In this document: positions 8,444 through 17,644 of the stretch, one piece after another | Layout: each line of letters opens with the position of its first letter | Position numbering within the stretch: position 1 is the stretch's first letter | Assembly: GCF_039539485.1 (NCBI RefSeq) | Contig: NZ_BAABDF010000002.1 | Span: forward strand, 79,210 to 143,209 | DNA: 64,000 bases | Source: Celeribacter arenosi | GTDB taxonomy: Bacteria > Pseudomonadota > Alphaproteobacteria > Rhodobacterales > Rhodobacteraceae | Direction: 5' to 3' | Made by a program: the position numbers and the translations under genes | Notes under the pieces: model-generated | Database searches by the model: none | What the model saw: only the letters and a program-made list of their open reading frames with translations | Told to the model about the DNA's origin: nothing

Positions 8444-10063
8444 ATGAAGCAGTTCATCAACCAAAAAGAAGACATCGTCACAGAGGCCATCGAAGGCACG
8501 ATTGCCGCATCTGGCGGTGCGTTGGCCCGACTTGATGGCTATCCCCATATACGGGTTGTGGTGCGCTCGGATTGGGACAAATCCAAAGTTGCGCTCGTGT
8601 CCGGTGGCGGGTCAGGTCATGAACCGGCCCACGCAGGGTTTGTCGGGAAGGGAATGTTGACGGCTGCGGTCTGTGGCGATGTCTTTGCCTCGCCTTCGGC
8701 GGACGCGGTTTTGGCAGGGATTTTGGCGGTGACGGGGCCGGCGGGGTGTTTGTTGATCGTCAAAAACTATACCGGTGACCGGTTGAATTTTGGTCTCGCG
8801 GCAGAGCGGGCCCGCGCATTCGGTCATAAGGTCAATATGGTGATTGTCGATGATGACGTGGCTCTGCCTGACCTCCCCCAAGCCCGCGGGTTGGCCGGCA
8901 CGTTGTTCGTACATAAAATTGCCGGAGCGATGGCCGAAAACGGCGCGTCACTTGACGACTGCACCCGTGCCGCGACGCGCGTCATTGCCAACAGTCGCAG
9001 CATCGGCATGTCGCTAGATACCTGCACCGTTCCCGGATCGGTAAAGGAAGACCGGATACCCCAAGGTATGGCAGAGCTCGGGCTCGGCATCCACGGCGAG
9101 GCGGGTGTCGAACAGGTCGTCTCAAACGGCGCCAGAGGGGCGGTGGTGAAGGTCGCAGAAAAGCTGGCGGCGACGATGTCGGATGCCCCGCACGCGGTGT
9201 TGATCAACAATCTGGGCGGGGCCTCGGTGCTCGAAATGTCGATCCTGACAATTGAATTGCTGGGCTCGGTTATCGGCGACAGAATTCAACTTATCATCGG
9301 GCCGGACGCGATGATGACGGCGCTTGATATGCACGGGTTCTCTGTCTCGGTGCTTGAATTGACACAGGACGATACAACTCTGCTGGCCCAATCGGTTGCG
9401 TGCCCGGGCTGGCCCGGTTGTCATTCGATTGCGCCGTCGGTCATTCTGCCCTTGCCCGATGGGCTGTCACCCGTTCGAGCACCCGCGTCCAGCCATGAGC
9501 CCACACGGGCATTTCTGACGTCGTGTTGTGAGGTTTTGATTGCGGCAGAGGCGGATCTGAATGCCCTTGATGCAAAGTCTGGCGACGGCGATACCGGTTC
9601 GACACTGGCGACCGCTGCCCGCGCGCTTGTTGGCGCAATGGACACATTGCCTCTCGCGGATCACACGCAACTTTACCGCGCCATTGGGTTGGAGCTGAGC
9701 CAGACCATGGGCGGCTCGTCCGGTGTCTTGCTCGCGATTTTCTTTGCCGCAGCAGGGGATGCATCGTCGTCGGGTAAACCTATGCCTGAAGCCCTTCAAA
9801 TCGGGCTGAACCGGCTGCGTCAGGTTGGTGGAGCCAACCCGGGAGACAGAACCATGGTGGATGCTCTCCTCCCCGCGCTCAATGCTCTACCGAGCGGGCT
9901 GGCTCAGGCGGCGAAGGCTGCGCGAGAAGGGGCCAATTATACGGCCACTATTACGACGGCAAAGGCAGGGCGGGCGAGCTACATCAACCCCGATCAACTG
10001 AACGGCCATGTCGACCCGGGTGCGGAGGCCGTGGCGCGGTTGTTTGAGCATCTCGCACGATAG
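8444..10063 (+). CDS. Dihydroxyacetone/ketotetrose kinase, DhaK-DhaL fusion
   Basis: 539 residues. The N-terminal DhaK domain (~1-330) carries the substrate loop SGGGSGHEPAHAGFVGKGM (53-71), NYTGDRLNFG (108-117) and the catalytic histidine in GLGIHGEAG (His217) that forms the hemiaminal with the ketone. The C-terminal DhaL domain (~350-539) has the ATP/Mg motif LDAKSGDGDTGSTLA with Asp376, Asp381 and Asp383, and GGSSGVLLAIFF. The single-chain form uses ATP directly rather than the PTS. Family members phosphorylate dihydroxyacetone, glyceraldehyde or erythrulose. Its place at the end of an ABC operon suggests the imported compound, or its oxidised form, is a C3/C4 ketose. No polyol dehydrogenase lies in this operon. 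Confidence 0.9.
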   Translation: MKQFINQKEDIVTEAIEGTIAASGGALARLDGYPHIRVVVRSDWDKSKVALVSGGGSGHEPAHAGFVGKGMLTAAVCGDVFASPSADAVLAGILAVTGPAGCLLIVKNYTGDRLNFGLAAERARAFGHKVNMVIVDDDVALPDLPQARGLAGTLFVHKIAGAMAENGASLDDCTRAATRVIANSRSIGMSLDTCTVPGSVKEDRIPQGMAELGLGIHGEAGVEQVVSNGARGAVVKVAEKLAATMSDAPHAVLINNLGGASVLEMSILTIELLGSVIGDRIQLIIGPDAMMTALDMHGFSVSVLELTQDDTTLLAQSVACPGWPGCHSIAPSVILPLPDGLSPVRAPASSHEPTRAFLTSCCEVLIAAEADLNALDAKSGDGDTGSTLATAARALVGAMDTLPLADHTQLYRAIGLELSQTMGGSSGVLLAIFFAAAGDASSSGKPMPEALQIGLNRLRQVGGANPGDRTMVDALLPALNALPSGLAQAAKAAREGANYTATITTAKAGRASYINPDQLNGHVDPGAEAVARLFEHLAR

Positions 10064-10147
10064 GTTGGCGGTTCGCCTGAGAATTGAGGCAGGGTCCTCA
10101 GGGGCCCTGACAGGTCCAAGATGACAAACGGTGCGCGATGCCGATCT

Positions 10148-11182
10148 CTAAATCGGCGTTTGTCGCGGGGTCGTGACGGAGCCGCGCAGAACCAGATCTG
10201 GTGAAATCAGGTCTTCTTTCGGGGTCTCGGTGGCAGGGTGGTCCGCCTCAATCAGCGCCATCAATCGTTCGATGGCCGTTTTGCCAATGATAGAGCGGGG
10301 CTGGCGAATGGTGGTGAGGGCAGGGGAGATATAGGTCGCCTGTGGCACGTCATCGAACCCTGTCACCGAGAAATCCAGTGGCACGTTGTAGCCGCGCGCG
10401 GCCAGCGCGTTCATCACGCCGATGGCAGTGGTGTCATTCACGCACATGAAAGCCGTGGGGAGGGTGTCGCGCATGAACAATAGCTCCACCGCATGGCGCC
10501 CGCTTTCGATGCTGCCGTCACCTTCCACGATAAGTCTGTTGTCCTGATCCACCCGTGCGGCGTCCATGGCGAGGTCAAATCCCGCGCGCCGTCGGCGGAA
10601 GGCAGCACGCATTTGAGTGTCGCCGACGAAAGCAATCTTGCGATGGCCTGCGGCGAGCAGGTGTTCGGTCGCTTTGCGTCCACCGGCGATGTCGTCGACC
10701 CCGACATAGGGGTAGGCGGCGTCCTGAACGGGTTCGAAAACGGCAATCGTAGGCGGAAGTGGCATGGCTGAGACCGCATCACTCAAGGGCAGTCGACCGG
10801 TAAATAGAACGAGGCCGGCCGCTTTGTGCGAGGTGGTGTAGCGCAGGTAGTCGATGGCGCGTTGGGGGTCATTTTGAGTGTGCCCGATGAGGATCGCATG
10901 GTTGCGTGCGCGGGCCTCGGTTTCGATCCCGATTAAGGTGGAGGAGAAATTCGGATCACCGATATCAGGGGCCAGCACGAGAATGATGTTCGATCGTCCC
11001 ATGCGCAAACTGCGGGCCATGGCGTTGGTCGTATAGCCGGTCACAAGGATCGCTTGGTTGACCTTTTGGCGCGTCGTTTTGGCCACGCGTTCTGGGGAAT
11101 GCACCGCGCGGCTGACGGTGGCGATCGATACCCCCGCGATGCGTGCAACATCCTCGATAGTGGCCTGATTTTTCGGCGCCAA
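10148..11182 (-). CDS. LacI family transcriptional regulator
   Basis: 344 residues. The headpiece is TIEDVARIAGVSIATVSRAV (~8-27), then HSPERVAKTTRQKVNQAI and the hinge ATNAMARSLR-like element NAMARSLRMGRSNIILV, then the sugar-binding core. It ends with a typical C-terminal dimer strand (LVLRGSV). It is divergent from the ribose-type ABC operon at 11345. The intervening ~160 bp contains a GTAAACC-based inverted repeat, so it is probably the local repressor of that transporter. The sugar is not identified. Confidence 0.9.
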   Translation of the reverse strand: MAPKNQATIEDVARIAGVSIATVSRAVHSPERVAKTTRQKVNQAILVTGYTTNAMARSLRMGRSNIILVLAPDIGDPNFSSTLIGIETEARARNHAILIGHTQNDPQRAIDYLRYTTSHKAAGLVLFTGRLPLSDAVSAMPLPPTIAVFEPVQDAAYPYVGVDDIAGGRKATEHLLAAGHRKIAFVGDTQMRAAFRRRRAGFDLAMDAARVDQDNRLIVEGDGSIESGRHAVELLFMRDTLPTAFMCVNDTTAIGVMNALAARGYNVPLDFSVTGFDDVPQATYISPALTTIRQPRSIIGKTAIERLMALIEADHPATETPKEDLISPDLVLRGSVTTPRQTPI

Positions 11183-11268
11183 ACTGGCTTTCCCCCTGGC
11201 TTCACCGGATCCAAAATTTGTACGTTAATGCCAGAACTAAGGCAGGCACGCCATAGCACCGTGCCTCT

Positions 11269-11304
11269 ATGTAAACCTTTACATGAATCATGAAAAGGTT
11301 TACC
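11269..11304. promoter_or_regulatory. Operator-like inverted repeat upstream of ribose-type ABC operon
   Basis: ATGTAAACCTTTACAT at 11269-11284 is a palindrome with a CC centre, close to the TGTAAACGTTTACA type of LacI operator. A larger inverted repeat pairs GTAAACCTTTACAT (11271-11284) with ATGAAAAGGTTTAC (11290-11303), 13 of 14 bases, spacer 5 bp. It lies between the divergent LacI gene and the ATPase gene, about 40-75 bp before the latter's start, where it could block transcription. Confidence 0.6.
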
Positions 11305-11344
11305 GATTCACGTCACCGGAGTTGGGGAGCTCTTGGGAGGGGCA

Positions 11345-12865
11345 ATGTCAAACACAGTCGAGAATGTTCAACCCGTGGTTCTTTCCGCGCGCAGGATTTC
11401 TAAATCCTTCTCGGATGTGCCGGTCCTATTCAGCATAGATTTCGATATTCATGCAGGCGAAATCCATGCTCTGATGGGGGAGAACGGGGCCGGGAAATCC
11501 ACCTTGGTGCGGATACTGTCCGGCTATGACGCGCCGACGTCGGGCGAGTTGTTTCTGGATGGAAAGCCGACGGTTCTGCCGCCTGATGGCACCGCCGAAA
11601 CGCTTGGCATTGCGTTGATCCATCAGGAATTGAACCTCGCCGAACATCTGACGGTGAGCGAGAGCCTGTTTTTGGGGCGCGAGATCACCCGTTTTGGCAT
11701 GTTGGACAGGGCACAGATGCGGATGTTGACGCGCACCGCTCTCGACGAGCTCGGCGCGACGATCAATGAAAACGCGCTCATCTCCGATCTCAGCATCGCC
11801 GACAAACAAATGGTCGAGATCGCCAAGGCTATCAGCCGCAAGGCGCGCGTCATCTTCATGGACGAGCCAACAGCGGTGCTATCCCAAGAAGAAGTCGGGC
11901 GACTGTTTTCGCAGGTCCGCAAGTTGCGCGAACAGGGCACCAGTTTTGTCTTTGTGTCCCACAAGCTTGACGAAGTCATGGAGTTGACGGATCGGGTAAC
12001 GGTTCTGCGCGATGGCCAGTGGGTGAAAACCGAAGCCACGGCGAACCTCGACAGCGAGATGATCGCGCAGTTGATGGTCGGTCGCGAGCTATCGAGCCTG
12101 TATCCGATCAAGCGCGAGCCGGATGTGGATGCGCCCGTGGTTCTATCGGTCTCGGGCCTGTCGACGGGATTTGTGCGCGATGTCTCCTTTGATCTGCGGC
12201 GTGGTGAGATACTCGGGTTTTCCGGTCTCGTCGGCTCCGGTCGCTCGGAGTTGATGGAGGCGATCATCGGGCTTCGCCCGCGGGTCGCAGGCCGCGTGTC
12301 GGTGAATGGCGTGGCGCTCCCCGGTGAGCGGATGGAAACCGCCGCGGCTATGGGGCTGGCTTATCTGACCAAAGACCGCAAAGGCAAAGGCCTCCTTCTA
12401 GGCGAAGCCATGACGCCGAACCTCACGCTGCAATCTTTGAACCTGCATGCCCGACACGGGTTGCTGTCCCCGTCCAGCGAGGCACGCGCATTGGATCGTG
12501 CGCGGCGGCGGTTTGACATCCGCGTGCGCGATCCACGTGTGACGGCGGGGCGGATGTCAGGTGGCAATCAGCAAAAACTGTTGTTGGCCAAAATCATGGA
12601 AACCGAGCCCAAGATTGTCATTATCGACGAGCCGACGCGCGGGATTGACGTGGGCACGAAACAGCAAATTTACGAATTCATCGCGGTTCTGGCGAGCGAG
12701 GGGCATTCGGTGATCGTTGTGTCATCCGAAATGCCCGAGATCATCGGAATGTGCGCGCGCGTCGCCGTCATGCGGGAAGGCCAGCTTGCCGATATTCTCG
12801 AAGGGGACGACGTCAACGAAAGCCAGATCATGCGAGCGGCCGCGGGCCTGCGCAAAGCCGGCTAG
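11345..12865 (+). CDS. Ribose-type sugar ABC transporter ATP-binding protein (RbsA/XylG family)
   Basis: 506 residues, a double ABC protein of normal size. The start is the ATG at 11345 behind GGGAGGGG; the upstream in-frame TTG at 11333 lies in the ribosome site itself. The first cassette has GENGAGKSTLVRILSGYD, Walker B VIFMDEPTAVLSQEE and a degenerate signature. The second has the degenerate P-loop GLVGSGRSELMEAI, the intact signature MSGGNQQKLLLAKIM and Walker B IVIIDEPTRGIDVGTKQQ. This asymmetric arrangement is the family rule. It is the first gene of an operon with permease and binding protein; the sugar is unknown. Confidence 0.93.
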   Translation: MSNTVENVQPVVLSARRISKSFSDVPVLFSIDFDIHAGEIHALMGENGAGKSTLVRILSGYDAPTSGELFLDGKPTVLPPDGTAETLGIALIHQELNLAEHLTVSESLFLGREITRFGMLDRAQMRMLTRTALDELGATINENALISDLSIADKQMVEIAKAISRKARVIFMDEPTAVLSQEEVGRLFSQVRKLREQGTSFVFVSHKLDEVMELTDRVTVLRDGQWVKTEATANLDSEMIAQLMVGRELSSLYPIKREPDVDAPVVLSVSGLSTGFVRDVSFDLRRGEILGFSGLVGSGRSELMEAIIGLRPRVAGRVSVNGVALPGERMETAAAMGLAYLTKDRKGKGLLLGEAMTPNLTLQSLNLHARHGLLSPSSEARALDRARRRFDIRVRDPRVTAGRMSGGNQQKLLLAKIMETEPKIVIIDEPTRGIDVGTKQQIYEFIAVLASEGHSVIVVSSEMPEIIGMCARVAVMREGQLADILEGDDVNESQIMRAAAGLRKAG

Positions 12866-12895
12866 AAAAACGAACAAGACGAGGGAGTTGCGAAG

Positions 12896-13903
12896 GTGAG
12901 CGAGACAGGTGGAACAGGGCAGGTGACTGCAAAATCACGCATGCAATCGGTCGACATGCGCGCGGTCGCCCCATTCATCGCATTGGTTCTATTGCTGTTT
13001 GTCGGGGCGATGGTGAACCCGAATTTCATCAGCCTGACGAACCTCGGCAATGTGGCGACACGCTCGGCGTTTATTGCGATTATCGCGGTCGGGGCAACCT
13101 TTGTGATCTCATCGGGCGATCTCGACCTGTCGGTCGGCTCCATGGTCGCCTTTGTGGCCTCTGTCATGATCCTGTTCATGAACACCGGTCTGTTTGAAAA
13201 CCCGTTGCTCATGATCCTCGCGGCGATGGTATTGGCGACCGTTCTGGGGGCAGCCTGCGGGTTTCTCAACGGTGCTGTGACCACTTGGGGCCGTATCGAG
13301 CCGTTTATCGTCACGCTGGGAACTATGGGGATTTACCGGGGTTTGACGACATGGCTCAGTCAGGGCGGTGCGATCACCTTGGGTTCCATGGAGCAGCAGG
13401 ACATCTATCGCCCTGTCTATTTCGGGCGCTTTCTGGGCCTGCCCATTCCGATTTGGATCATCATCGCTGTGACTGTTGTCGCCGCCGTGTTGATGTATCG
13501 GACCCGTTTCGGGCGCCATGTTGTTGCCGTCGGATCCAGTCGCGATGTAGCGCGCTATTCGGGCATCAAAGTGGACCGTGTGCGGATGATGGCTTTCATC
13601 ATCCAAGGGGTCTGCGTCGCAATAGCCGTTATTCTCTATGTTCCGCGTCTGGGGTCGACAACCGCGACGACGGGCATGATGTGGGAGCTTCAGGCGATCA
13701 CTGCGGTGGTTGTCGGGGGCACAGCGTTGAAGGGCGGCGCAGGGCGTGTCTGGGGCACGATTTGCGGGGCGTTCATCCTCGAGCTGGTGGGCAACATCAT
13801 GCTCTTGTCGAACTTTATTTCCGAATATCTGATCGGGGCCATCCAAGGCACGATCATCATCATTGCCATGCTCGTGCAGAGGTCACTGTCACGAAAGGCA
13901 TAA
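12896..13903 (+). CDS. Ribose-type sugar ABC transporter permease (RbsC family)
   Basis: 335 residues with a GTG start at 12896 behind GAGGGAG. About ten membrane helices. The RbsC signature region ISSGDLDLSVGSMVAF lies at ~73-88. Conserved C-terminal elements are AITAVVVGGTALKGGAGRVWG and GAIQGTIIIIAML. It is an inner-membrane channel, likely a homodimer driven by the upstream double-ATPase. The short 5' spacing fits a single transcript with the ATPase and binding-protein genes. Confidence 0.93.
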   Translation: MSETGGTGQVTAKSRMQSVDMRAVAPFIALVLLLFVGAMVNPNFISLTNLGNVATRSAFIAIIAVGATFVISSGDLDLSVGSMVAFVASVMILFMNTGLFENPLLMILAAMVLATVLGAACGFLNGAVTTWGRIEPFIVTLGTMGIYRGLTTWLSQGGAITLGSMEQQDIYRPVYFGRFLGLPIPIWIIIAVTVVAAVLMYRTRFGRHVVAVGSSRDVARYSGIKVDRVRMMAFIIQGVCVAIAVILYVPRLGSTTATTGMMWELQAITAVVVGGTALKGGAGRVWGTICGAFILELVGNIMLLSNFISEYLIGAIQGTIIIIAMLVQRSLSRKA

Positions 13904-13958
13904 GGGGGCCGAAATGGACGCCGGCCGGTAAACGCGCGTCCGACTTAGGGAGGAAACT

Positions 13959-14900
13959 ATGAAGAAAACCATTCTCGCCATTGCGCTAAGCTCGGTCGCG
14001 TTTGTCGGCTCTGCCTTTGCCCAGGATATGAAGATCGGTGTGTCCATTCCTGCGGCCGACCACGGTTGGACGGCAGGGGTTGTCTACCACGCCAACCGGA
14101 TCGCTGAAAAACTCGAAGCGTCCCATCCCGGTCTCGATGTGATCGTCAAAACATCACCCGATCCCGGTTCGCAGGCCAATGCTCTGCAAGACCTCGAAAT
14201 TCAGGGTATCGACGCGTTGGTGATTTTGCCGACCAACCCTGATCCGCTGGTGAACGCGATCAAGGAAGTGAAAAACAAAGGCATCTTTGTCGCGCTTGTT
14301 GACCGCGCTCCATCCAATAACGACACCTCTGTGCGCGACCTCTATGTGGCTGGCAACAACTACGCACTCGGCGAAGTCGCCGGCAAATACATCGCAGGGC
14401 GCAATCCCGACGCGAAGGTCGTGGTTATTCGCGGCATGCCGATCCCGATCGATCAGGAACGCCAGGACGGTTTCGACGCCGGTATTGCCGGTTCGGATAT
14501 CGAAGTTCTCGACCGTCAGTTCGGCAACTGGAACCGCGACGACGCCTTTAAGGTCATGCAGGATTACCTGACCAAATATGACCACATCGACGTGGTTTGG
14601 TGTCAGGACGACGATATGTCCGTGGGCGTGTTGCAAGCCATCGAACAGGCGCAGCGCGACGACATCCAATACGTCGTTGGTGGTGCGGGATCGAAAGACA
14701 TGATCAAACGCGTGATGGATGGTGATCCGATGATACCCGTTGATGTGCTCTATCCGCCTGCAATGGTTGGGACCGCGCTCGAAATGACGGCTGCCGCGCT
14801 CTATGACAACGTGCCGACGGCGGGTGTCTACACAATCGACGCGACGCTGGTGACGCCTGAAAACGCGGAGCATTACTACTTCCCCGACAGCCCGTTCTAA
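13959..14900 (+). CDS. Ribose-type sugar ABC transporter substrate-binding protein
   Basis: 313 residues. The signal peptide is MKKTILAIALSSVAFVGSAF with likely cleavage at AFA-QDM. The mature protein has the Peripla_BP_4 pattern: MKIGVSIPAADHGWTAGV at the start, NALQDLEIQGIDALVILP, the hinge region, and NWNRDDAFKVMQDYLTKY followed by DVVWCQDDDMSVGVLQAIEQ. It is last in the ATPase-permease-binding protein operon and has a good GGGAGG site. The ligand is a monosaccharide or related compound. No sugar kinase or isomerase accompanies this operon, so the substrate cannot be inferred from neighbours. Confidence 0.92.
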   Translation: MKKTILAIALSSVAFVGSAFAQDMKIGVSIPAADHGWTAGVVYHANRIAEKLEASHPGLDVIVKTSPDPGSQANALQDLEIQGIDALVILPTNPDPLVNAIKEVKNKGIFVALVDRAPSNNDTSVRDLYVAGNNYALGEVAGKYIAGRNPDAKVVVIRGMPIPIDQERQDGFDAGIAGSDIEVLDRQFGNWNRDDAFKVMQDYLTKYDHIDVVWCQDDDMSVGVLQAIEQAQRDDIQYVVGGAGSKDMIKRVMDGDPMIPVDVLYPPAMVGTALEMTAAALYDNVPTAGVYTIDATLVTPENAEHYYFPDSPF

Positions 14901-14917
14901 GGGGCTGACAAATCAAC

Positions 14918-14949
14918 GAAGACGGGGGGGCGGTTGCTTCCCCGTTTTC
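14918..14949 (+). terminator. Rho-independent terminator-like hairpin
   Basis: GAAGACGGGG (14918-14927) pairs with CCCCGTTTTC (14940-14949) with one G-U pair and a 12-base loop. The downstream arm supplies a short T-run. It lies just after the binding-protein gene and between convergent operons (rhaK ends at 14992), so it may stop the plus-strand transcript. Confidence 0.55.
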
Positions 14950-14991
14950 ATGTGGCAAGGGCAGTCAGGGTAAGCCGGTTAGGGTCACAGG

Positions 14992-16350
14992 TCATGTGGC
15001 GACCGCGTCAAACCACGCATTTGCGTAGGCTGACATGCGGGCATTCTTGACCACTTCCGGCAGGGTCGGATCGGCCTGACCGGCGCGTTCCGGCGCGAGC
15101 AACAGGGCCGCGCCCTGTGCCGTTCCTGTCGCGCCACCTGCCGCAATCACCGGTGCATTTGTAGCGACGGACAGCATGTCGAGACAGGCGCGGTTGCGCG
15201 AAAACGGTCCCTCGACAATCACCGGACCCATATGGCCTATCAGCCTCAGACAGGTCGCCGTCATCAAGGCGAGATAGAATGACAGCGCGGCAGTGCGCGC
15301 ACCGGTACCGCTTTCGGGTTCTTGTCCTAGCCAACCCGCTCTGCGTCCCGCAAAGGGTCCGGAGTCCTCGGGCACTGATGGTAGAAGCATGGTTTTCTGC
15401 GTCAGGATTTCCGCGATCTCGCTGTCCGATGGGATCGGCGGTGCCTTTCCCGCCAAAAGGTCAAATGCCCGCCCGCCCATGAACCGCGCAGAGGGCACAG
15501 GTGCGCCGGTCGCCGCGACATTGACGAGCGTATCTCGCGCAGGGTCGAGATCGGCGTTCACCCCTATGCCCATGGCAATGACCCATGTGCCGGTCGAGAC
15601 CACCGAAAACGGCGCTTTGCGCCCGAGGATGTGGGGCAGGAGAGAGGCGTTTGAGTCATGAATGCCGCAGGCCACGGGCGTGTCAGGCGCAAGCCCCGTT
15701 TGCGCGGCAATCTCGGGCAGAATGGTCCCGAGGATGTCAGAGGCGGCGCGCGCCGGTGCGATTTTGCCAGAGAGGCCGAGGCGTTCGACAAGCGGTGAGA
15801 ATGTACCTTGGTACGGGTTCCACAGATCCGTGTGGCATCCCAGAGACGACACATCGCAGGCAGCAACGCCGGTCAGTCGCACGCCCCAATACTGCGGGTA
15901 GGTGACCAGAGTGGCGAGACGGTCGCGAAGTCCGGACTGGGTTTCAAGGAGCCAGTGGATTTGAGCCCCAAGGTTCAGCCCGTGCTGCAAGCGTGGCGAT
16001 CCGGTCTGGGCAAAATCCGGTCTGAGCGCGTCATATTCAGCCGATAGTTCGTCCGGTCCTGTGTGTTCGTAGTCGAGCACGGGTGTGGCAAGCCCGCCGT
16101 CTTTGTCGAGCAGGACGCCACATGCCCCATGCGTCGTGATCGAAATGCCATCCACGCCGTGATCGCGATGAAAATCCTTCAGACCACGAAGCAGAAACGC
16201 CCAATGCCCATCCACGTCGAAATGCGGGTAAGGATCTTCGAGCGGGATATTCGGGCGGGTGAGTACCGCAACCTCGTCCAGCGTTTCCAGATCGACGAGT
16301 GCGAGCTTTGCATTGGTTTTGCCAATGTCGATAACGGCGACATGTTTCAT
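14992..16350 (-). CDS. rhaK: L-rhamnulose kinase / FGGY carbohydrate kinase
   Basis: 452 residues, FGGY sugar-kinase family. The N-terminal ATPase lobe has IDIGKTNAKLALVD (~6-19) and ITTHGACGVLLDKDGG. The base catalytic Asp lies in CGIHDSNASLLPHI. C-terminal nucleotide-binding elements are VVSTGTWVIAMGIG and VIAAGGATGTAQGAALL. It is the last gene of the minus-strand rhaRSTPQUK run, the same order as in Rhizobium leguminosarum. There RhaK phosphorylates rhamnulose and is also needed for the ABC transporter to work. The start overlaps the rhaU stop (ATGA). Confidence 0.9.
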   Translation of the reverse strand: MKHVAVIDIGKTNAKLALVDLETLDEVAVLTRPNIPLEDPYPHFDVDGHWAFLLRGLKDFHRDHGVDGISITTHGACGVLLDKDGGLATPVLDYEHTGPDELSAEYDALRPDFAQTGSPRLQHGLNLGAQIHWLLETQSGLRDRLATLVTYPQYWGVRLTGVAACDVSSLGCHTDLWNPYQGTFSPLVERLGLSGKIAPARAASDILGTILPEIAAQTGLAPDTPVACGIHDSNASLLPHILGRKAPFSVVSTGTWVIAMGIGVNADLDPARDTLVNVAATGAPVPSARFMGGRAFDLLAGKAPPIPSDSEIAEILTQKTMLLPSVPEDSGPFAGRRAGWLGQEPESGTGARTAALSFYLALMTATCLRLIGHMGPVIVEGPFSRNRACLDMLSVATNAPVIAAGGATGTAQGAALLLAPERAGQADPTLPEVVKNARMSAYANAWFDAVAT

Positions 16351-16661
16351 GGCATGTGAAAAACGGTTTCAAGCGGCGTTGCCACAGGTTCGTTATCCGC
16401 GCGCGTAACCATGATGTCTGCCATGTGATCCCACCATTTGCGCATCACGGGGTGAGACGCGAGGCTGTCCATACGGTGCTCGTCTTCGCGCCACAAAACG
16501 GCAAACAGGGTGCTGGTCTCGCGGTCCAGATGGATCGAGTAATCCGACACACCTGCGTCTTTGAGAAGTTCTGCGAGGTCGGGCCAAATGGCGTTATGGC
16601 GTTTTTGGTATTCGTCTTCTGCACCGGGATTGAGGTGCATTTTGAACGCGTATTTCTGCAT
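16347..16661 (-). CDS. rhaU: L-rhamnose mutarotase
   Basis: 104 residues, the normal RhaU/YiiL size. The sequence begins MQKYAFKMHLNPGAEDEYQK, then RHNAIWPDLAELLKDAGVSD and YSIHLDRETSTLFAVLW, with the C-terminal HPVMRKWWDHMADIM. The catalytic-site His of the HNAIWP segment and the conserved Trp pair are present. It interconverts alpha and beta L-rhamnopyranose in the cytoplasm. It is tightly packed: its start shares one base with the rhaQ stop, and its stop overlaps the rhaK start. The reading frame is open far upstream inside rhaQ, but that extension is only rhaQ read out of frame. Confidence 0.93.
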   Translation of the reverse strand: MQKYAFKMHLNPGAEDEYQKRHNAIWPDLAELLKDAGVSDYSIHLDRETSTLFAVLWREDEHRMDSLASHPVMRKWWDHMADIMVTRADNEPVATPLETVFHMP

Positions 16662-17644
16662 TACTGTCTCCACATTGCCCATAGACGGGGCAGGGCGATG
16701 ACGCCGATCAAAAGCGCGCCGATGACGATGGACATCACGATACCGGGAACGTTCAGCAAACCAAGTCCAAAGGTCACGAGCCCCATCACAAAGGCCGCAA
16801 TCACGACGCCGGGGATCGAACCTGATCCGCCCAGAATATTGATCCCGCCGAGGACGACCATGGTGACGATTTCGAGTTCCCAGCCAACCGCAATCGAGGG
16901 ACGCGTGGAACCAAGGCGCGAAGTCAGGCAAATGGCCGCGACACCCGACATCAGGCCGGTTAGCAGAAACAGGATGAACTTCACCCGCCCGACACGGATG
17001 CCCGAAAACAGCGCGACGGTGGCGTTGTTCCCGATAGCAAAAACCGCGCGCCCGAAATTCGTTTTGTGTAGCAGGATGGCGTAGATTACGGCGATAATGG
17101 CGAAGAGGACGAATTCGAACGAAATGACCCAGAACACATATCCTTGCCCGAAAAAGCTGAAATCGCTTGGGTAGCCACGATAGGCCTGATCGCCCAGAAC
17201 AATGTAGGAGATGCCCCGGAACAGCGACATGGTGCCGATTGTGACCACGATTGAAGGCAGGCCCATGCCCGTGACCAGTATGCCGTTGAAGGCGCCACAG
17301 ATCAGCCCGGTTGCCAGTCCGATCGCGATCAGTCCCGGTGTGTCGATACCGATTTGAACGGCCGCGCCCATCGCCGTAGAAGCAAGCGCGATAATCGAGG
17401 CAACCGACAGGTCGATTTCGCCGGAAATGATCAGGAGCGCCATGGCAAAGGCAATCATCGCCTTTTCGGTGAAGTTGAATGTGGCGTCCGACAGGTTCCA
17501 CGCGTTCAGGAAGTAGGGCGAGGCGAAACTGTTGACGATGAAGATCGCGATGGCGACAGCCAAGAGGAGGCTTTCCCAGCTTTTGAAGCGTCGCGCCCAT
17601 GGGCTCTGCAGGCGGTCGGGGAGGTGGCGGTCTGATATGCTCAT
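16661..17644 (-). CDS. rhaQ: L-rhamnose ABC transporter permease
   Basis: 327 residues, RbsC-family permease with about ten helices. The conserved ISGEIDLSVASIIALASTAM region is at ~95-114. Near the C-terminus are VGWELEIVTMVVLGGINILG and GSIPGVVIAAFVMGL. It pairs with RhaP to form a heterodimeric channel, unlike the single-permease ribose-type system at 12896. The start overlaps the rhaP stop by 4 bp. Assignment to rhamnose rests on operon order (RhaR-S-T-P-Q-U-K). Confidence 0.9.
   Translation of the reverse strand: MSISDRHLPDRLQSPWARRFKSWESLLLAVAIAIFIVNSFASPYFLNAWNLSDATFNFTEKAMIAFAMALLIISGEIDLSVASIIALASTAMGAAVQIGIDTPGLIAIGLATGLICGAFNGILVTGMGLPSIVVTIGTMSLFRGISYIVLGDQAYRGYPSDFSFFGQGYVFWVISFEFVLFAIIAVIYAILLHKTNFGRAVFAIGNNATVALFSGIRVGRVKFILFLLTGLMSGVAAICLTSRLGSTRPSIAVGWELEIVTMVVLGGINILGGSGSIPGVVIAAFVMGLVTFGLGLLNVPGIVMSIVIGALLIGVIALPRLWAMWRQ

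Noticed and set aside
10085..10120. Possible terminator after the DhaK-DhaL gene
   Set aside because: The stem around CAGGGTCC/GGGCCCTG has a wobble and no T-run; too weak to list.
16662..17600. Long open frame continuous with rhaU
   Set aside because: It is rhaQ read in another frame; RhaU is complete from 16661.
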